Shown here in pieces: positions 25,407 through 33,869 of a DNA stretch of 64,000 bases. The position numbers and the translations under genes were made by a program. The notes beneath the pieces were generated by a model. It did not search any database. It worked only from the letters and a program-made list of their open reading frames with translations, and had not been told where the DNA came from. Within the stretch, counting starts at the first letter, position 1; every line of letters begins with the position of its first letter. Origin of the DNA: Streptomyces abyssomicinicus (lineage in GTDB: Bacteria > Actinomycetota > Actinomycetes > Streptomycetales > Streptomycetaceae); contig NZ_BBZI01000005.1 of the NCBI RefSeq assembly GCF_008974245.1, forward strand, positions 1,160,222 to 1,224,221. The letters are read 5' to 3'.

Positions 25407-26840
25407 CTACGCCGCCGCGGGCGCGACGTTCTGGTTCCGGTGGAAGAGGTTCTCCGGGTCGTAGGCGCGCTTCACCGCGGCCAACCGGTCGTAGTGGCTC
25501 CGGTAGGTCGCCTGGACCCGCTCCGTCCCCTCGTGCTCGCCGATGAAGTTCACGTAGCCGCCACCCATCGAGTACGGGTGCAGTGCCTCCCAGTAGTCGG
25601 TGCACCACTGCCGCAGCGCCCCCGCGTTGGCCGGGTCGGGGTCGATGCCGGCGAACACGCCGGACCAGACGGCGTCCCGGTAGGCCCAGGCCGTGTCGTC
25701 GGCGCCCACCCGGTGGGCCGCGCCGTCGATCGGGTACAGGTGCATCGTGGACAGGCCCGAGGGCAGGTCCTCCCCGAACCTCTGGTGGATCTCCACGGCG
25801 TCGTCCGGGATGCTGTCGAAGAAGTCACCTCTCCAGTACCACTGAAGGCCCTTGGGGAGCAGGGCGTCGAACATGCTCTGCAGAGCGGGCAGCGGCATGG
25901 GCGCGGTGAAGTGGAAGGCGGGAGGCGCCGGTTGGCTCACAGAGGCGAGCAACTGGTCCAGACGGCCGCCCTCCTGCTCCCCGGCCCAGCACCACACCAC
26001 GGCGGAGACGGTCTGCCCGTACATCTCCTCGGGGAACGGCGGGCCGGGCGGCACCACCATGGCGGCGTAGAAGCCGCTGAGTTCCTCCGGCGCGGCGGGC
26101 AGGAACTCGCGGTACCAGCGCAGCACGTCCGAGGCGCGGTCCACGGGCCACGCCGTCAGGCCGACCGTCACCGTGTCCACGGGGTGCAGCCGGAAGGTGA
26201 ACTCGGTGACCACCCCGAAGTTGCCGCCGCCGCCCCGCAACGCCCAGAAGAGATCCGGGTGTTCGTCCTCCGAGGCGGTGACGAAGGAACCGTCGGCCAG
26301 CACCACGTCGGCGGAGAGCAGACTGTCGATCGTGAGCCCGAACTTGCGGGTGAGGTGGCCGTGACCGCCGCCCAGGGTCAGGCCGCTGACCCCGGTGGTC
26401 GAGTTGATCCCTGACGGCAGGCCGAGGCCGAAGGTGTGGGCGGCGTGGTCGAGGTCGCCGAGCTGGCTGCCCCCGCCCACCTGCGCCGTGCGCGCCTTCG
26501 GGTCCACCCTCACCCAGCGCATCGGCGACAGGTCGAGCGCGATGGCGTCGTCGGCCACCCCCAGGCCCGGCCCGCTGTGGCCGCCGCCGCGCACGGTGAG
26601 TTCCGCTCCGGTGTTCCGGGCCAGTGAAAGCACCTCTCGCACATCGCCCACGTCCACACACCGTGCGACCGCGGCGGGGCGCTTGTCGATCATCGCGTTG
26701 TAGACGCTGCGCGCCTCGTCGTATCCGGCGTCCTCCGGGGTGACCACCTCACCCCGCATCGTCTCGCGCAGCTTGTCCAGCACGGCTCGGTCCACCGCGC
26801 CCATGGCGCCGGCGGCGGAGCCGGTGTCGGTCGTGCCCAT
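25407..26840 (-). CDS. FAD-linked oxidase, berberine-bridge-like (BBE) family
   Basis: A 477-residue flavoenzyme, second of its family in the window. It shows TVRGGGHSGPGLGV (His for covalent FAD), GVSGLTLGGGHGHLTRKFGLTIDSLLSADVV, FWALRGGGGNFGVVTEFTF, and the BBE end AYDPENLFHRNQNV. The expected position of a second flavin-linking Cys before GGGHG has GINSTTGVSGLTLGGG instead, so FAD is probably bound by His only. The start at 26840 (MGTTDTGSAAG) is chosen for family length; in-frame codons upstream are Arg/Ser-rich. No signal peptide. Substrate unknown, often sugars, alcohols or secondary metabolites. Confidence 0.87.
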   Translation of the reverse strand: MGTTDTGSAAGAMGAVDRAVLDKLRETMRGEVVTPEDAGYDEARSVYNAMIDKRPAAVARCVDVGDVREVLSLARNTGAELTVRGGGHSGPGLGVADDAIALDLSPMRWVRVDPKARTAQVGGGSQLGDLDHAAHTFGLGLPSGINSTTGVSGLTLGGGHGHLTRKFGLTIDSLLSADVVLADGSFVTASEDEHPDLFWALRGGGGNFGVVTEFTFRLHPVDTVTVGLTAWPVDRASDVLRWYREFLPAAPEELSGFYAAMVVPPGPPFPEEMYGQTVSAVVWCWAGEQEGGRLDQLLASVSQPAPPAFHFTAPMPLPALQSMFDALLPKGLQWYWRGDFFDSIPDDAVEIHQRFGEDLPSGLSTMHLYPIDGAAHRVGADDTAWAYRDAVWSGVFAGIDPDPANAGALRQWCTDYWEALHPYSMGGGYVNFIGEHEGTERVQATYRSHYDRLAAVKRAYDPENLFHRNQNVAPAAA

Positions 26841-27073
26841 GATGCAACACCTCGGTCGAGAGTCCTTGAGCAGCGGACGGACGGAGGTGCACGCGATGAC
26901 CGGCTGGACGGAAAGCGGGCTCGTGGCGCGACGGCCGTTCGCGCTCGGATGTCGGCGCGGGGCAGACGATCCCTCGCGCTGTTCCATTCTCCCGCCGCAC
27001 CGCGCTCCATGCATCCGGGCACACGGCGGGACGCCGCCCCCGTCCTCGGCGCGGACCGTGCCACAGTGGAGGC

Positions 27074-27814
27074 ATGTGCGGCCGTTACGTCTCCACCCGC
27101 AGCCCCCAGGAACTCACCCGGATCTTCGACGTGGTCGAATGGCACCCCGAGGAGACACTCGAGCAGAGCTGGAACGTCGCCCCCACCGACGAGGTCTACG
27201 CCGTCCTGGAGCGCGCCGGCCGAGGGGCCGCCGAGGACGCGCCGGTGCGCAGGGAGCTGCGGACACCGCGCTGGGGCCTGGTCCCGTCCTGGGCGAAGGA
27301 TCCGAAGATCGGCTCGCGGATGATCAACGCCCGGGTGGAGACCGTGCACGAGAAGTCGGCCTACCGCCGGGCCTTCGCACGACGCCGCTGCCTGCTCCCG
27401 GCGGACGGCTTCTACGAGTGGCAGCAGGTGAAGGACGAGGCCACGGGCAAGGTCCGCAAGCAGCCGTACTTCATCCACCCCGCCGACGGAGAGGTGATGG
27501 CCCTCGCCGGCCTGTACGAGTTCTGGCGCGACCCGGCGGTCGAGGACCGCGAGGACCCCGCCGCCTGGCTGCTGACCTGCACCATCATCACCACCGAGGC
27601 CACCGACGCGGCCGGCCGCGTCCACCCCCGCATGCCGCTCGCCCTCACCCCCGACCACTACGAGGCGTGGCTCGACCCCCACCACGACGACGCCGGCCAC
27701 CTGCGGGACCTGCTCACCCGGCCCGCCGACGGGAACCTCGGCGCCCGCCCGGTCTCCACGGCCGTGAACAGCACCCGCAGCAACGGGCCACAGCTCCTGG
27801 ACGAGGTCGCCTGA
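27074..27814 (+). CDS. SOS-response-associated peptidase (SRAP/HMCES, YedK-like)
   Basis: Protects abasic sites in single-stranded DNA by forming a covalent thiazolidine link through Cys2. The protein starts MCGRY, so Cys2 is exposed after Met removal. Other family residues are visible: SWNVAPTDEVYAV, RWGLVPSWAKDPKIGSRMINARVETV, LLPADGFYEWQ (active-site Glu) and VHPRMPLALTP (active-site His). It has 246 residues, normal length, cytosolic. Divergent from the FAD-linked oxidase; no SOS box that I can identify by eye. Confidence 0.95.
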   Translation: MCGRYVSTRSPQELTRIFDVVEWHPEETLEQSWNVAPTDEVYAVLERAGRGAAEDAPVRRELRTPRWGLVPSWAKDPKIGSRMINARVETVHEKSAYRRAFARRRCLLPADGFYEWQQVKDEATGKVRKQPYFIHPADGEVMALAGLYEFWRDPAVEDREDPAAWLLTCTIITTEATDAAGRVHPRMPLALTPDHYEAWLDPHHDDAGHLRDLLTRPADGNLGARPVSTAVNSTRSNGPQLLDEVA

Positions 27815-27862
27815 GGGCACTGTCGATGGTGGACTTCAGTGCTCATGGACGCCGTCAGCCTC

Positions 27863-27891
27863 TTGACAATCAATAGGTATCGATCGATATT
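27863..27891 (+). promoter_or_regulatory. Promoter with embedded 12-bp palindromic operator
   Basis: TTGACA (27863-27868), 17 bp, then GATATT (27886-27891) form a strong sigma70-type promoter, rare in so GC-rich a genome. The perfect palindrome TATCGATCGATA (27878-27889) spans the spacer and the -10 hexamer, ideal for repression. It drives the small membrane protein at 27961. The regulator is unknown; PadR-like proteins bind similar AT-rich dyads. Confidence 0.65.
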
Positions 27892-27960
27892 CGATTGACT
27901 CCCACAGGTCGTGGTTCCGTGATCGGGCCGCGGCCGCCGTCGACCACGGAGGCGTTGCGC

Positions 27961-28128
27961 ATGAGGACGGCCGTACCGGTGACGATCACCGTGACCGGGC
28001 TCGCGCTGATGGCGTTCATGATCGTCGTCGAGGGCGAACCCGGTGCCCTGCCGCTGGCGCTGATCGCGCTGGGCGCCGGGTGGTTCGGCCTCGCCCGCGT
28101 GCGTCGCGGGACCTCGCGCCGGGGGTGA
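27961..28128 (+). CDS. Small two-helix membrane protein
   Basis: A 55-residue protein with two hydrophobic stretches (VTITVTGLALMAFMIVV and LPLALIALGAGWFGLA) joined by EGEPGA, and an Arg-rich C-terminus. ATG 27961 has GGAGG 7 nt upstream. It is preceded by a strong promoter with an operator-like palindrome, so it is likely a regulated small membrane protein. Function unknown. Confidence 0.65.
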   Translation: MRTAVPVTITVTGLALMAFMIVVEGEPGALPLALIALGAGWFGLARVRRGTSRRG

Positions 28129-28155
28129 GGCGACCGTGCGCGCCCGCCCCCGGCG

Positions 28156-28950
28156 TCAGTCGCCGGGCCGGGCGGCCCGGGCCCGCTCAAGGTAGGCCGT
28201 CAGGGCGACCATGCTCTCGGCCGGCCAGGGCAGATTCCGGCTGAGCCCGGCCCCCTGGTCCTGCCACATCCGCCGGGCCGCGGCCTTGGTCCGCTCGCCG
28301 CCCGCGCCCTCGGCGTGGAAGGCGGAGCCGAGTTCCTCCCAACGCCGCAGAAGGTCCTGCACCCCGGGGTCGTCCACCGGGGTGTCGTCCCGCACGTGGC
28401 CCAGCAACTGCTCGACCAGTCCGGCGAAGCGGCTCCGGGCCTCCTCGACGGCGTCGGGGCCGAGCGCGTCGCGACGGCGCGCCAGCTCCTCGCGCTGCTC
28501 GTCCGTGAAATAGCTGTCCAGCATCGAGATCATCTCCAACGTCGTCATGAACTGGTCCGGATCGGGCAACGCCCCCGTGTCCAGCTGCCGCAGCAGACCG
28601 CCGACCTGCCGGACGAGCTGCTGGAGCCGCTCGGCCTGCGCGGTCAGCTGCTCCAGCTGCGCGGCCAGCAGGGCGCGCGTGCCGGCCAGGTCCTCGGGCG
28701 CGCCGAGCATGCGCTTGATCTCCTCCAAGGGCATGCCGAGGCTGCGCAGCGTCCGTACCCGGTACAGCCGCCGCAGGTCGGCCGCGGTGTAGCGGCGGTG
28801 TCCCGAAGCCGTCCGCTCGCCGGCCCGCAGCAGGCCGATCTCGTCGTAGTGGTGCAACGCGCGCACCGTCACGCCGGTGGCCTGGGCCAGCTCGCCGATG
28901 CTCCACCGGCGCCCAGGGTCTTCGCCGAGGGGGGTGTCTTCTCCGATCAC
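28156..28950 (-). CDS. MerR-family regulator with TipAS-like effector domain
   Basis: A 264-residue regulator. The MerR helix-turn-helix is at about residues 12-80 (RWSIGELAQATGVTVRALHHYDEIGLLRAGERTASGHRRYTAADLRRLYRVRTLRSLGM), followed by a coiled-coil (LAAQLEQLTAQAERLQQLVRQVGGLL), then an alpha-helical TipAS-type domain that binds antibiotics in TipA (YFTDEQREELARRRDALG...WEELGSAFHAEG). GTG 28950 is chosen because a promoter ends 7 nt before it, implying a leaderless mRNA. That promoter has a 19-bp spacer and a dyad, so the gene probably controls itself. The ligand is unknown. Confidence 0.88.
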   Translation of the reverse strand: MIGEDTPLGEDPGRRWSIGELAQATGVTVRALHHYDEIGLLRAGERTASGHRRYTAADLRRLYRVRTLRSLGMPLEEIKRMLGAPEDLAGTRALLAAQLEQLTAQAERLQQLVRQVGGLLRQLDTGALPDPDQFMTTLEMISMLDSYFTDEQREELARRRDALGPDAVEEARSRFAGLVEQLLGHVRDDTPVDDPGVQDLLRRWEELGSAFHAEGAGGERTKAAARRMWQDQGAGLSRNLPWPAESMVALTAYLERARAARPGD

Positions 28951-28957
28951 GAGGGCA

Positions 28958-28988
28958 ACGCTAGGACCTCCCGCAGCGTCAGGTTCAA
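28958..28988 (-). promoter_or_regulatory. MerR-type promoter: 19-bp spacer with dyad
   Basis: On the minus strand, TTGAAC (28983-28988) and TAGCGT (28958-28963) are 19 bp apart, the overlong spacing that MerR proteins correct by twisting DNA. The dyad ACCTgaCGCTGCGggAGGT (28966-28984; mismatched positions in lower case) fills the spacer. Transcription would start about at the GTG (28950) of the merR gene itself. This is a direct structural match to the known mechanism. Confidence 0.72.
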
Positions 28989-29087
28989 GCCGTCGCACGG
29001 CGGCGCCCGGGATGCGGCGGGACGGGTTTACTGTGGAAGAAATATTCCTTTCATTCCTTTTCTCCCTTCGGGATCCCGGGGGTCACG

Positions 29088-30005
29088 ATGATCGAGGAAC
29101 TGCTGGTGGCGGGCGGGTCGCTGGCGGCCGTGGGCGCGGTGTACCTGACTGCCGCGGTGCGGGTCGTCAAGCAGTACGAGCGGGGCGTCGTCTTCCGCCT
29201 GGGACGGCTTCGGGCCCCGGCACGCGAGCCGGGCCTCACACTGATCGTTCCGGCGGTCGACCGGCTGCGGAAGGTCAACATGCAGATCGTGACCCTGCCG
29301 GTGCCCGCGCAGGAGGGGATCACGCGCGACAACGTGACCGTCCGGGTGGACGCGGTCGTCTACTTCAAGGTCGTCGACGCGGCGGACGCGATCGTCCGGG
29401 TCGAGGACTACCGCTTCGCCGTCTCGCAGATGGCGCAGACCTCGCTCAGGTCCATCATCGGCAAGAGCGACCTCGACGACCTGCTGTCCAACCGGGAGAA
29501 GCTGAACCAGGGCCTGGAGCTGATGATCGACAGCCCCGCGGTCGGCTGGGGCGTGCAGATCGACCGGGTCGAGATCAAGGACGTCTCCCTGCCGGAGAGC
29601 ATGAAGCGCTCCATGGCCCGGCAGGCCGAGGCGGCCCGGGACCGGCGGGCCCGCGTCATCAACGCCGACGCGGAACTCCAGGCGTCGAAGAAGCTGGCCG
29701 AGGCGGCGCAGCAGATGGCCGACACGCCCTCCGCGCTCCAACTGCGGCTGCTGCAGACGGTGGTGGCGGTGGCCGCCGAGAAGAACTCCACCCTCGTCCT
29801 GCCCTTCCCGGTGGAACTCCTCCGCTTCCTGGAACGCGCCGCCCAGCCGCAGGTCTCCGGAGCGGTCCAGCCGGTCACCAGGCCGGCGCCGGTGGGGCCG
29901 CCGCCGACCGCGGCGGCACCGGGGGAGGGGGCTACGGAGAGCATCCTCCAGCGCCTGCGGGACCTCGCGGAGCATCCGCAGGGCGCGCAGGAGTGGCACC
30001 GGTAG
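29088..30005 (+). CDS. SPFH-domain slipin (stomatin-like protein)
   Basis: A 305-residue membrane-anchored protein. An N-terminal hydrophobic hairpin (LLVAGGSLAAVGAVYLTAAVRVV) leads into the SPFH/Band-7 domain (VKQYERGVVFRLGRLRAPAREPGLTLIVPAVDRLRKVNMQIVTLPVPAQEGITRDNVTVRVDAVVYFKV) and a coiled-coil region (MARQAEAARDRRARVINADAELQASKKLAEAA). The C-terminus is Pro/Ala-rich. Slipins organise membrane microdomains and sometimes partner NfeD proteases; no nfeD is adjacent. Upstream DNA at 29040-29075 is pyrimidine- and A-rich (CTTTCATTCC), a likely promoter or leader. Its last 74 bp overlap the end of the convergent reductase gene. Confidence 0.9.
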   Translation: MIEELLVAGGSLAAVGAVYLTAAVRVVKQYERGVVFRLGRLRAPAREPGLTLIVPAVDRLRKVNMQIVTLPVPAQEGITRDNVTVRVDAVVYFKVVDAADAIVRVEDYRFAVSQMAQTSLRSIIGKSDLDDLLSNREKLNQGLELMIDSPAVGWGVQIDRVEIKDVSLPESMKRSMARQAEAARDRRARVINADAELQASKKLAEAAQQMADTPSALQLRLLQTVVAVAAEKNSTLVLPFPVELLRFLERAAQPQVSGAVQPVTRPAPVGPPPTAAAPGEGATESILQRLRDLAEHPQGAQEWHR

Positions 30006-30861
30006 GCCCACGACGGCCGCCGCGCCCGTCGTGCCGAGGGGCGACGCCCCCGAGGAACTCGTGCGCGCCGCGGAGCCTGGTGTGCAACCGGCTCTGGGAG
30101 ACCCGGCTGTCGAGCCGCACGTCGAGCGGGCCGGGCACGGAGGCGGCCCGCCGGCCGGCGGGCAGCCGAGCGCCGTCGAGCCCGTCACGCCGGGCGACGA
30201 GCAGCCCCAGCTCGAACCGGCTCATGGCATCCGGGCCGGCCAGGTGGACGATGCCCGCCGCATCGGAGAACGCGATCTCCCACAGGGCGGCGGCGAGGTC
30301 CTCGACGTGCACCGGGCAGCGGATGTCGTCGGTGAACAGGACCCCTTCGCGCGTGCCGGCCGCCAGGGCGTGCGCGAGGCGCTCGTGCTCGGACCGGCCG
30401 TGCCCGATGATCAGTGAGGTGCGGGCCACGACGGCACCCGGCAGCAGCAGCCGCACCGCTGTCTCGGCAGCGGCCTTGGCGGCGCCGTAGGGGTAGACCG
30501 GATCGGGGAGGCAGGTCTCCTCGTAGCGGTCCCTCGCGCCGGAGAACACCGCGTCGCTCGAGACGTGGACCAGGCGGCAGCCCAGGTCGGCCGCGGCCAG
30601 TGCCACGCGGACCGCACCGTCCGCGGTGACCGACCAGTCGGCACCGCCGCTCGACGCGTTGATCACCACGGAGGGGGCCACCTCGGCCATCACACGGGTG
30701 ACACCCGCGGAGTCCCGAAGGTCCAGCGGGTACCAGGCGGCACCCGAGGCGCGACCGGGCCGGGAGGAGTACGAAGCGGCCGTCCCGTGCCCTGCCGCGA
30801 GCGCCTGGCGGACCAGCTCCGCGCCCAGGAAGCCGCTTCCCCCGATGACCAGTACCGTCAT
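29932..30861 (-). CDS. NAD(P)-dependent sugar-nucleotide reductase/epimerase (RmlD-like)
   Basis: A 309-residue extended short-chain dehydrogenase. The N-terminal GGSGFLGAELV binds NAD(P). The middle section has LVHVSSDAVFSG and PVYPYGAAKAAAE, the Y-x-x-x-K catalytic pair, as in dTDP-4-dehydrorhamnose reductases. HLAGPDAMSRFELG and LDSRVSQSRLHTRLRG follow. Beyond about residue 270 the chain is Gly/Arg/Pro-rich and read antisense through the slipin 3' end, so the last 30-40 residues may be non-homologous. It is an isolated gene, so its substrate is uncertain. Confidence 0.82.
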   Translation of the reverse strand: MTVLVIGGSGFLGAELVRQALAAGHGTAASYSSRPGRASGAAWYPLDLRDSAGVTRVMAEVAPSVVINASSGGADWSVTADGAVRVALAAADLGCRLVHVSSDAVFSGARDRYEETCLPDPVYPYGAAKAAAETAVRLLLPGAVVARTSLIIGHGRSEHERLAHALAAGTREGVLFTDDIRCPVHVEDLAAALWEIAFSDAAGIVHLAGPDAMSRFELGLLVARRDGLDGARLPAGRRAASVPGPLDVRLDSRVSQSRLHTRLRGAHEFLGGVAPRHDGRGGRRGPTGATPARPADAPRGPAGAGGCSP

Positions 30862-30907
30862 GGGCCGACACGGTAGCGGAGGGGATCCGTGGCGGGGAAC
30901 GCGGCCT

Positions 30908-32005
30908 CTAGAGCAGGACCAGCAGCTTGGTGCCCGGGATCAGCTTCCTGTTGACCGAGGTGGACTGGACGAAGACGGTGTAGGCCTCGTTGCTGCCCGG
31001 CGTCACGGTGACCTCCGACGCCGGCAGGCCGAGGAGCTGACGGGCGGCCGGGCCGGTGAAGACCTTGCCGGTCATCCGGCCCGTGGCCGGGTCCTTCTCC
31101 GCCACGGCGATCTGCTTCCTCGCCTGGATCTTCTCGCGCTTGGAGAGCTCGTAGAAGGCGCAGCCCGTCCTGTACGGGTGGCCGGCGCTGGTGACGAAGT
31201 CACGGATGGCCGTCTGCTCGTCGACGGGTATCAGCACGTACTTCCCGGCGTCCATGGCCTGGAGGTTGGTCTTCACGTCGGCCGTGCTCAGGTCCTGGCC
31301 CATGGAGAAGAGGTTCCTGGTGCCGCGGACGCCCTGCTCGCGGTCCCGGAGGAACCTGGTGGCGGCCGACTTGACCGTGCCGATCGCCTCCTCGACGCCC
31401 TGGGCCGAGTCGGCGTCCCAGATCGATATGTTGCCGGTGGGGAAGCCGTACTGCTGGGCGGTGCGCTTGGCCAGCGAGTTGGGCACCATGATGGCCGACG
31501 TCCAGTGGTCCGGCAGGCTGTTCAGCTTGTCGGCGATCCTGCTCCGCCACTCGTCCAGCAGGGCGCGGCCGTTGGGAAGGTGGTCGTGGCGGCGGCCGGT
31601 CGTGTCCGCGCCGGAGGCGTTCTCCTCGCCGTCCGTGACGACCACCTGGAGGAAGCTGTGCTCGCCGTACTCCTCCCAGATGTGGCCGAGGTCGTCGAGG
31701 GCCTTCACCGAGGCCTGGATCAGCGCGGTCGCGCCGTTCTCGACGGTGTACAGGCCGCGCATGGACGGGAGGTGCTTGACGTCCATGTCCCAGACCAGGT
31801 TCTCGACCAGGTGGTCGAAGGCGTAGAGACTGATGCGGGTCTCGTGGCCGAGCCGGTCGGACTCCTCCGCGAGGCCCTTCACGAACTCGTCGACGACGCG
31901 GATGAGCTGCTCCGAATGGCCCTGCATCGAGCCGGACTTGTCGATGACGAGGGCGACGTGGTTCACCAGGTGCTTCTTGAGTCGGGCCTTTGCCGTCGTG
32001 CTCAT
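30908..32005 (-). CDS. von Willebrand factor A (VWA) domain protein
   Basis: A 365-residue cytosolic protein. The VWA domain starts near residue 15 (HVALVIDKSGSM, a complete MIDAS D-x-S-x-S) and continues to VVVTDGEENASG, which holds the third MIDAS residue set. About residues 175-250 contain SIWDADSAQGVEEAIGTVKSAA and MGQDLSTADVKTN. The C-terminal half (residues 255-365) is basic and beta-rich, unassigned. There is no signal peptide. The neighbours give no partner ATPase here, unlike the MoxR/vWA pair at 50-53 kb. Function unknown. Confidence 0.83.
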   Translation of the reverse strand: MSTTAKARLKKHLVNHVALVIDKSGSMQGHSEQLIRVVDEFVKGLAEESDRLGHETRISLYAFDHLVENLVWDMDVKHLPSMRGLYTVENGATALIQASVKALDDLGHIWEEYGEHSFLQVVVTDGEENASGADTTGRRHDHLPNGRALLDEWRSRIADKLNSLPDHWTSAIMVPNSLAKRTAQQYGFPTGNISIWDADSAQGVEEAIGTVKSAATRFLRDREQGVRGTRNLFSMGQDLSTADVKTNLQAMDAGKYVLIPVDEQTAIRDFVTSAGHPYRTGCAFYELSKREKIQARKQIAVAEKDPATGRMTGKVFTGPAARQLLGLPASEVTVTPGSNEAYTVFVQSTSVNRKLIPGTKLLVLL

Positions 32006-32310
32006 CGCGTCAGTTCCCTTCGGTTCGTCTCCCCGGGACCGCGGAAAAGGGCATGCGGGGATACGGCTTCTTGAATGAGGGCTTGGCCAGTTGCCGGTCA
32101 GCGACTACCGGGACCGCGCATCCCGGCGTGGACTGTCGTTCGTCCAGCTGATGTCCTCATCCTAGGGAGGGGCACTGACAACGCGGTGGTGCGGTGGGTG
32201 CCGGCGGACGGGCGGGTTTGCTCACGGCGCCGGGTGCGGGGCCGTCCGGGTCCGGACCGCCGGGGCCGGCGGCGCGGGCCCCGGCGGTGGGGCCGGCGGT
32301 GGGGCCGGGC
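32006..32310. other. GC-rich intergenic region upstream of the VWA gene
   Basis: 305 bp between the GNAT stop and the VWA start, both minus-strand genes. The end near the GNAT gene is rich in GGCGGTGGGGCC-type repeats (32275-32310). The part near the VWA gene should contain its promoter. I see no gene and no clear stem-loop. Confidence 0.45.
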
Positions 32311-32940
32311 TCAGACGTGGGCGGTGGGACGGCCGAGGTACCAGACCGGACCGTCGTCGGGGATCTCGAGGTCCTGGAAGCCCACGCGGTCGTAGAAGGC
32401 GCGGGCCGGGGTGTTGGCCTGCGCCATGCAGAGGTGCACCGCGTCGACGCCGGCCTCGTGCAGGGCGGCGAGGTACGTGTCCATGAGGGCGCGCCCCAGA
32501 CCCTTGCCCTGCCACGGCGGGAGGATGTCGATGTGCAAGTGGGCCGGATACACGCGGAGCTGGGGCAGCACCATGCGTTCCGGATTGTGCAGCAGCGCGG
32601 CCATCGACCGGTCGGGGGTCGGCTCGCCGCCGTCGGGCGTGGGCGGCGGGTACGCGTCGACGACGGCGGGCAGCCAATGGTCGCGGAACCAGCCGACGAA
32701 GCCCGGGGTGTCGGCGGTGCCGACGATGTAGCCGACCGCCTCGCCGTCCCCGTCGTCGATGACGAAGGACAGCTCGGGCTCCCGGTCGACGTAGGGGTAG
32801 GCGAAGATCGTCGGAAGGATCGTCGGGTCGGCGTAGTGCGGGGTGGCGTCACCCCCGTTGTGGGCGGTGAGCACACAGATGCGGCCGACGGCCGGGCGGT
32901 CGGAGGACCGGTAGGGGCGTACGAAGGGCACGGACGTCAT
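32311..32940 (-). CDS. GNAT-family N-acetyltransferase
   Basis: A 209-residue acetyltransferase. Motif A, the acetyl-CoA site, is LHIDILPPWQGKGLGRALMDTYL (Q/R-x-x-G-x-G/A as QGKGLGRA); motif B-like segments are VHLCMAQANTPARAFYDRVGFQDLEI. The N-terminal half is longer than in small GNATs and resembles the O-GlcNAcase-associated acetyltransferase-type family. ATG 32940 (MTSVPFVRPY) is preferred over 32958. Its substrate is not predictable. Confidence 0.85.
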   Translation of the reverse strand: MTSVPFVRPYRSSDRPAVGRICVLTAHNGGDATPHYADPTILPTIFAYPYVDREPELSFVIDDGDGEAVGYIVGTADTPGFVGWFRDHWLPAVVDAYPPPTPDGGEPTPDRSMAALLHNPERMVLPQLRVYPAHLHIDILPPWQGKGLGRALMDTYLAALHEAGVDAVHLCMAQANTPARAFYDRVGFQDLEIPDDGPVWYLGRPTAHV

Positions 32941-32983
32941 GAGACGTGATGATGGCACGTGGACGCCGTCGGCGACACGGGGT

Positions 32984-33835
32984 TCAGTGGGCGAACAGGC
33001 CTGTCCCCTCAGGGCCGTTCACCGGTCCGGGACTCGTGGCGTCGGCGGCGGCGCCATGGGCGGCGGTGAACGCCGCGGCGTCCCAGCGGCCGCCCAGGCG
33101 GGGTGACAGCCAATCTGCGGCGGCCTCCCGGAAGGCACGCGGAGGCAGCACCCCGGCGCCTTGGGGGATCGCGCCCAGCAGCGGGGCGCCCGCCACGTGG
33201 GGGAGGTCGGTCAGGTTGCAGCGGGCGGCGAGGTCCGGGTCCGGGGGCCAGCTGCCGACCACGACGCCGAGCTGTTCGAGCTTCCGCGACCGGAGAGCCT
33301 CGGCGGTCAGCGCCGTGGTGTTGAGGGTGCCGAGGCCGGCGGGGGCGACGACCAGGACGGGTGCGCCCAGCAGCGCCGCGGCGTCGGCCAGGGTGGCGCC
33401 GCGGTCGTCGAGGCGGACGAGCAGGCCGCCCGCGCCCTCGACGAGGACCAGGTCGTGCTCGGCGGCCAGCTTCTCGGCCGCCTCGGCGACGCGCTCCGGG
33501 CGGACCGCGGGCGCACCGGCCCGGCGCGCGGCGGTCGCCGGTGCCAACGGCTCGGGGAAGCGGGCCAGCTCGACCGCGGTGACGGACCCACGGACCCCCG
33601 CGGCCGCCCGCGCCGCGGCCGCCCGCGCCGCACCCGTCCGCCCCGGGTCCCCGGCGCCCCCGGCGAGGCGTGCCGCCTCCGCCGCGTCACCGGGTTCACC
33701 CGGAGCCAGACCCGTCTGGGCCGGCTTCAGCACCGCCACCGAGCGGCCCGCGGCCACCGCCAGCGCGGCCACCGCCGCGGTGACCACGGTCTTGCCGATC
33801 TCGGTTCCGGTACCCGATACGACGATCACTGACAT
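32984..33835 (-). CDS. bioD: Dethiobiotin synthetase
   Basis: Makes dethiobiotin from 7,8-diaminopelargonate, CO2 and ATP, the third step of biotin assembly. Of 283 residues, the P-loop at the N-terminus is VSGTGTEIGKTVVTAAVAAL, and LVLVEGAGGLLVRLDD (Asp/Glu and GAGG motif) is typical. An Ala-rich insertion (GAARAAAARAAAGVRG) is noted. The gene is last in the minus-strand order bioB-bioA-bioD; a 34-bp gap from bioA suggests one operon. Longer than E. coli BioD (about 225) mainly through Ala-rich loops and the C-terminus. Confidence 0.93.
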   Translation of the reverse strand: MSVIVVSGTGTEIGKTVVTAAVAALAVAAGRSVAVLKPAQTGLAPGEPGDAAEAARLAGGAGDPGRTGAARAAAARAAAGVRGSVTAVELARFPEPLAPATAARRAGAPAVRPERVAEAAEKLAAEHDLVLVEGAGGLLVRLDDRGATLADAAALLGAPVLVVAPAGLGTLNTTALTAEALRSRKLEQLGVVVGSWPPDPDLAARCNLTDLPHVAGAPLLGAIPQGAGVLPPRAFREAAADWLSPRLGGRWDAAAFTAAHGAAADATSPGPVNGPEGTGLFAH

Positions 33836-33869
33836 GTCGGTCCTCGGTCCTCGTGTTCCAGTCGCTCGT

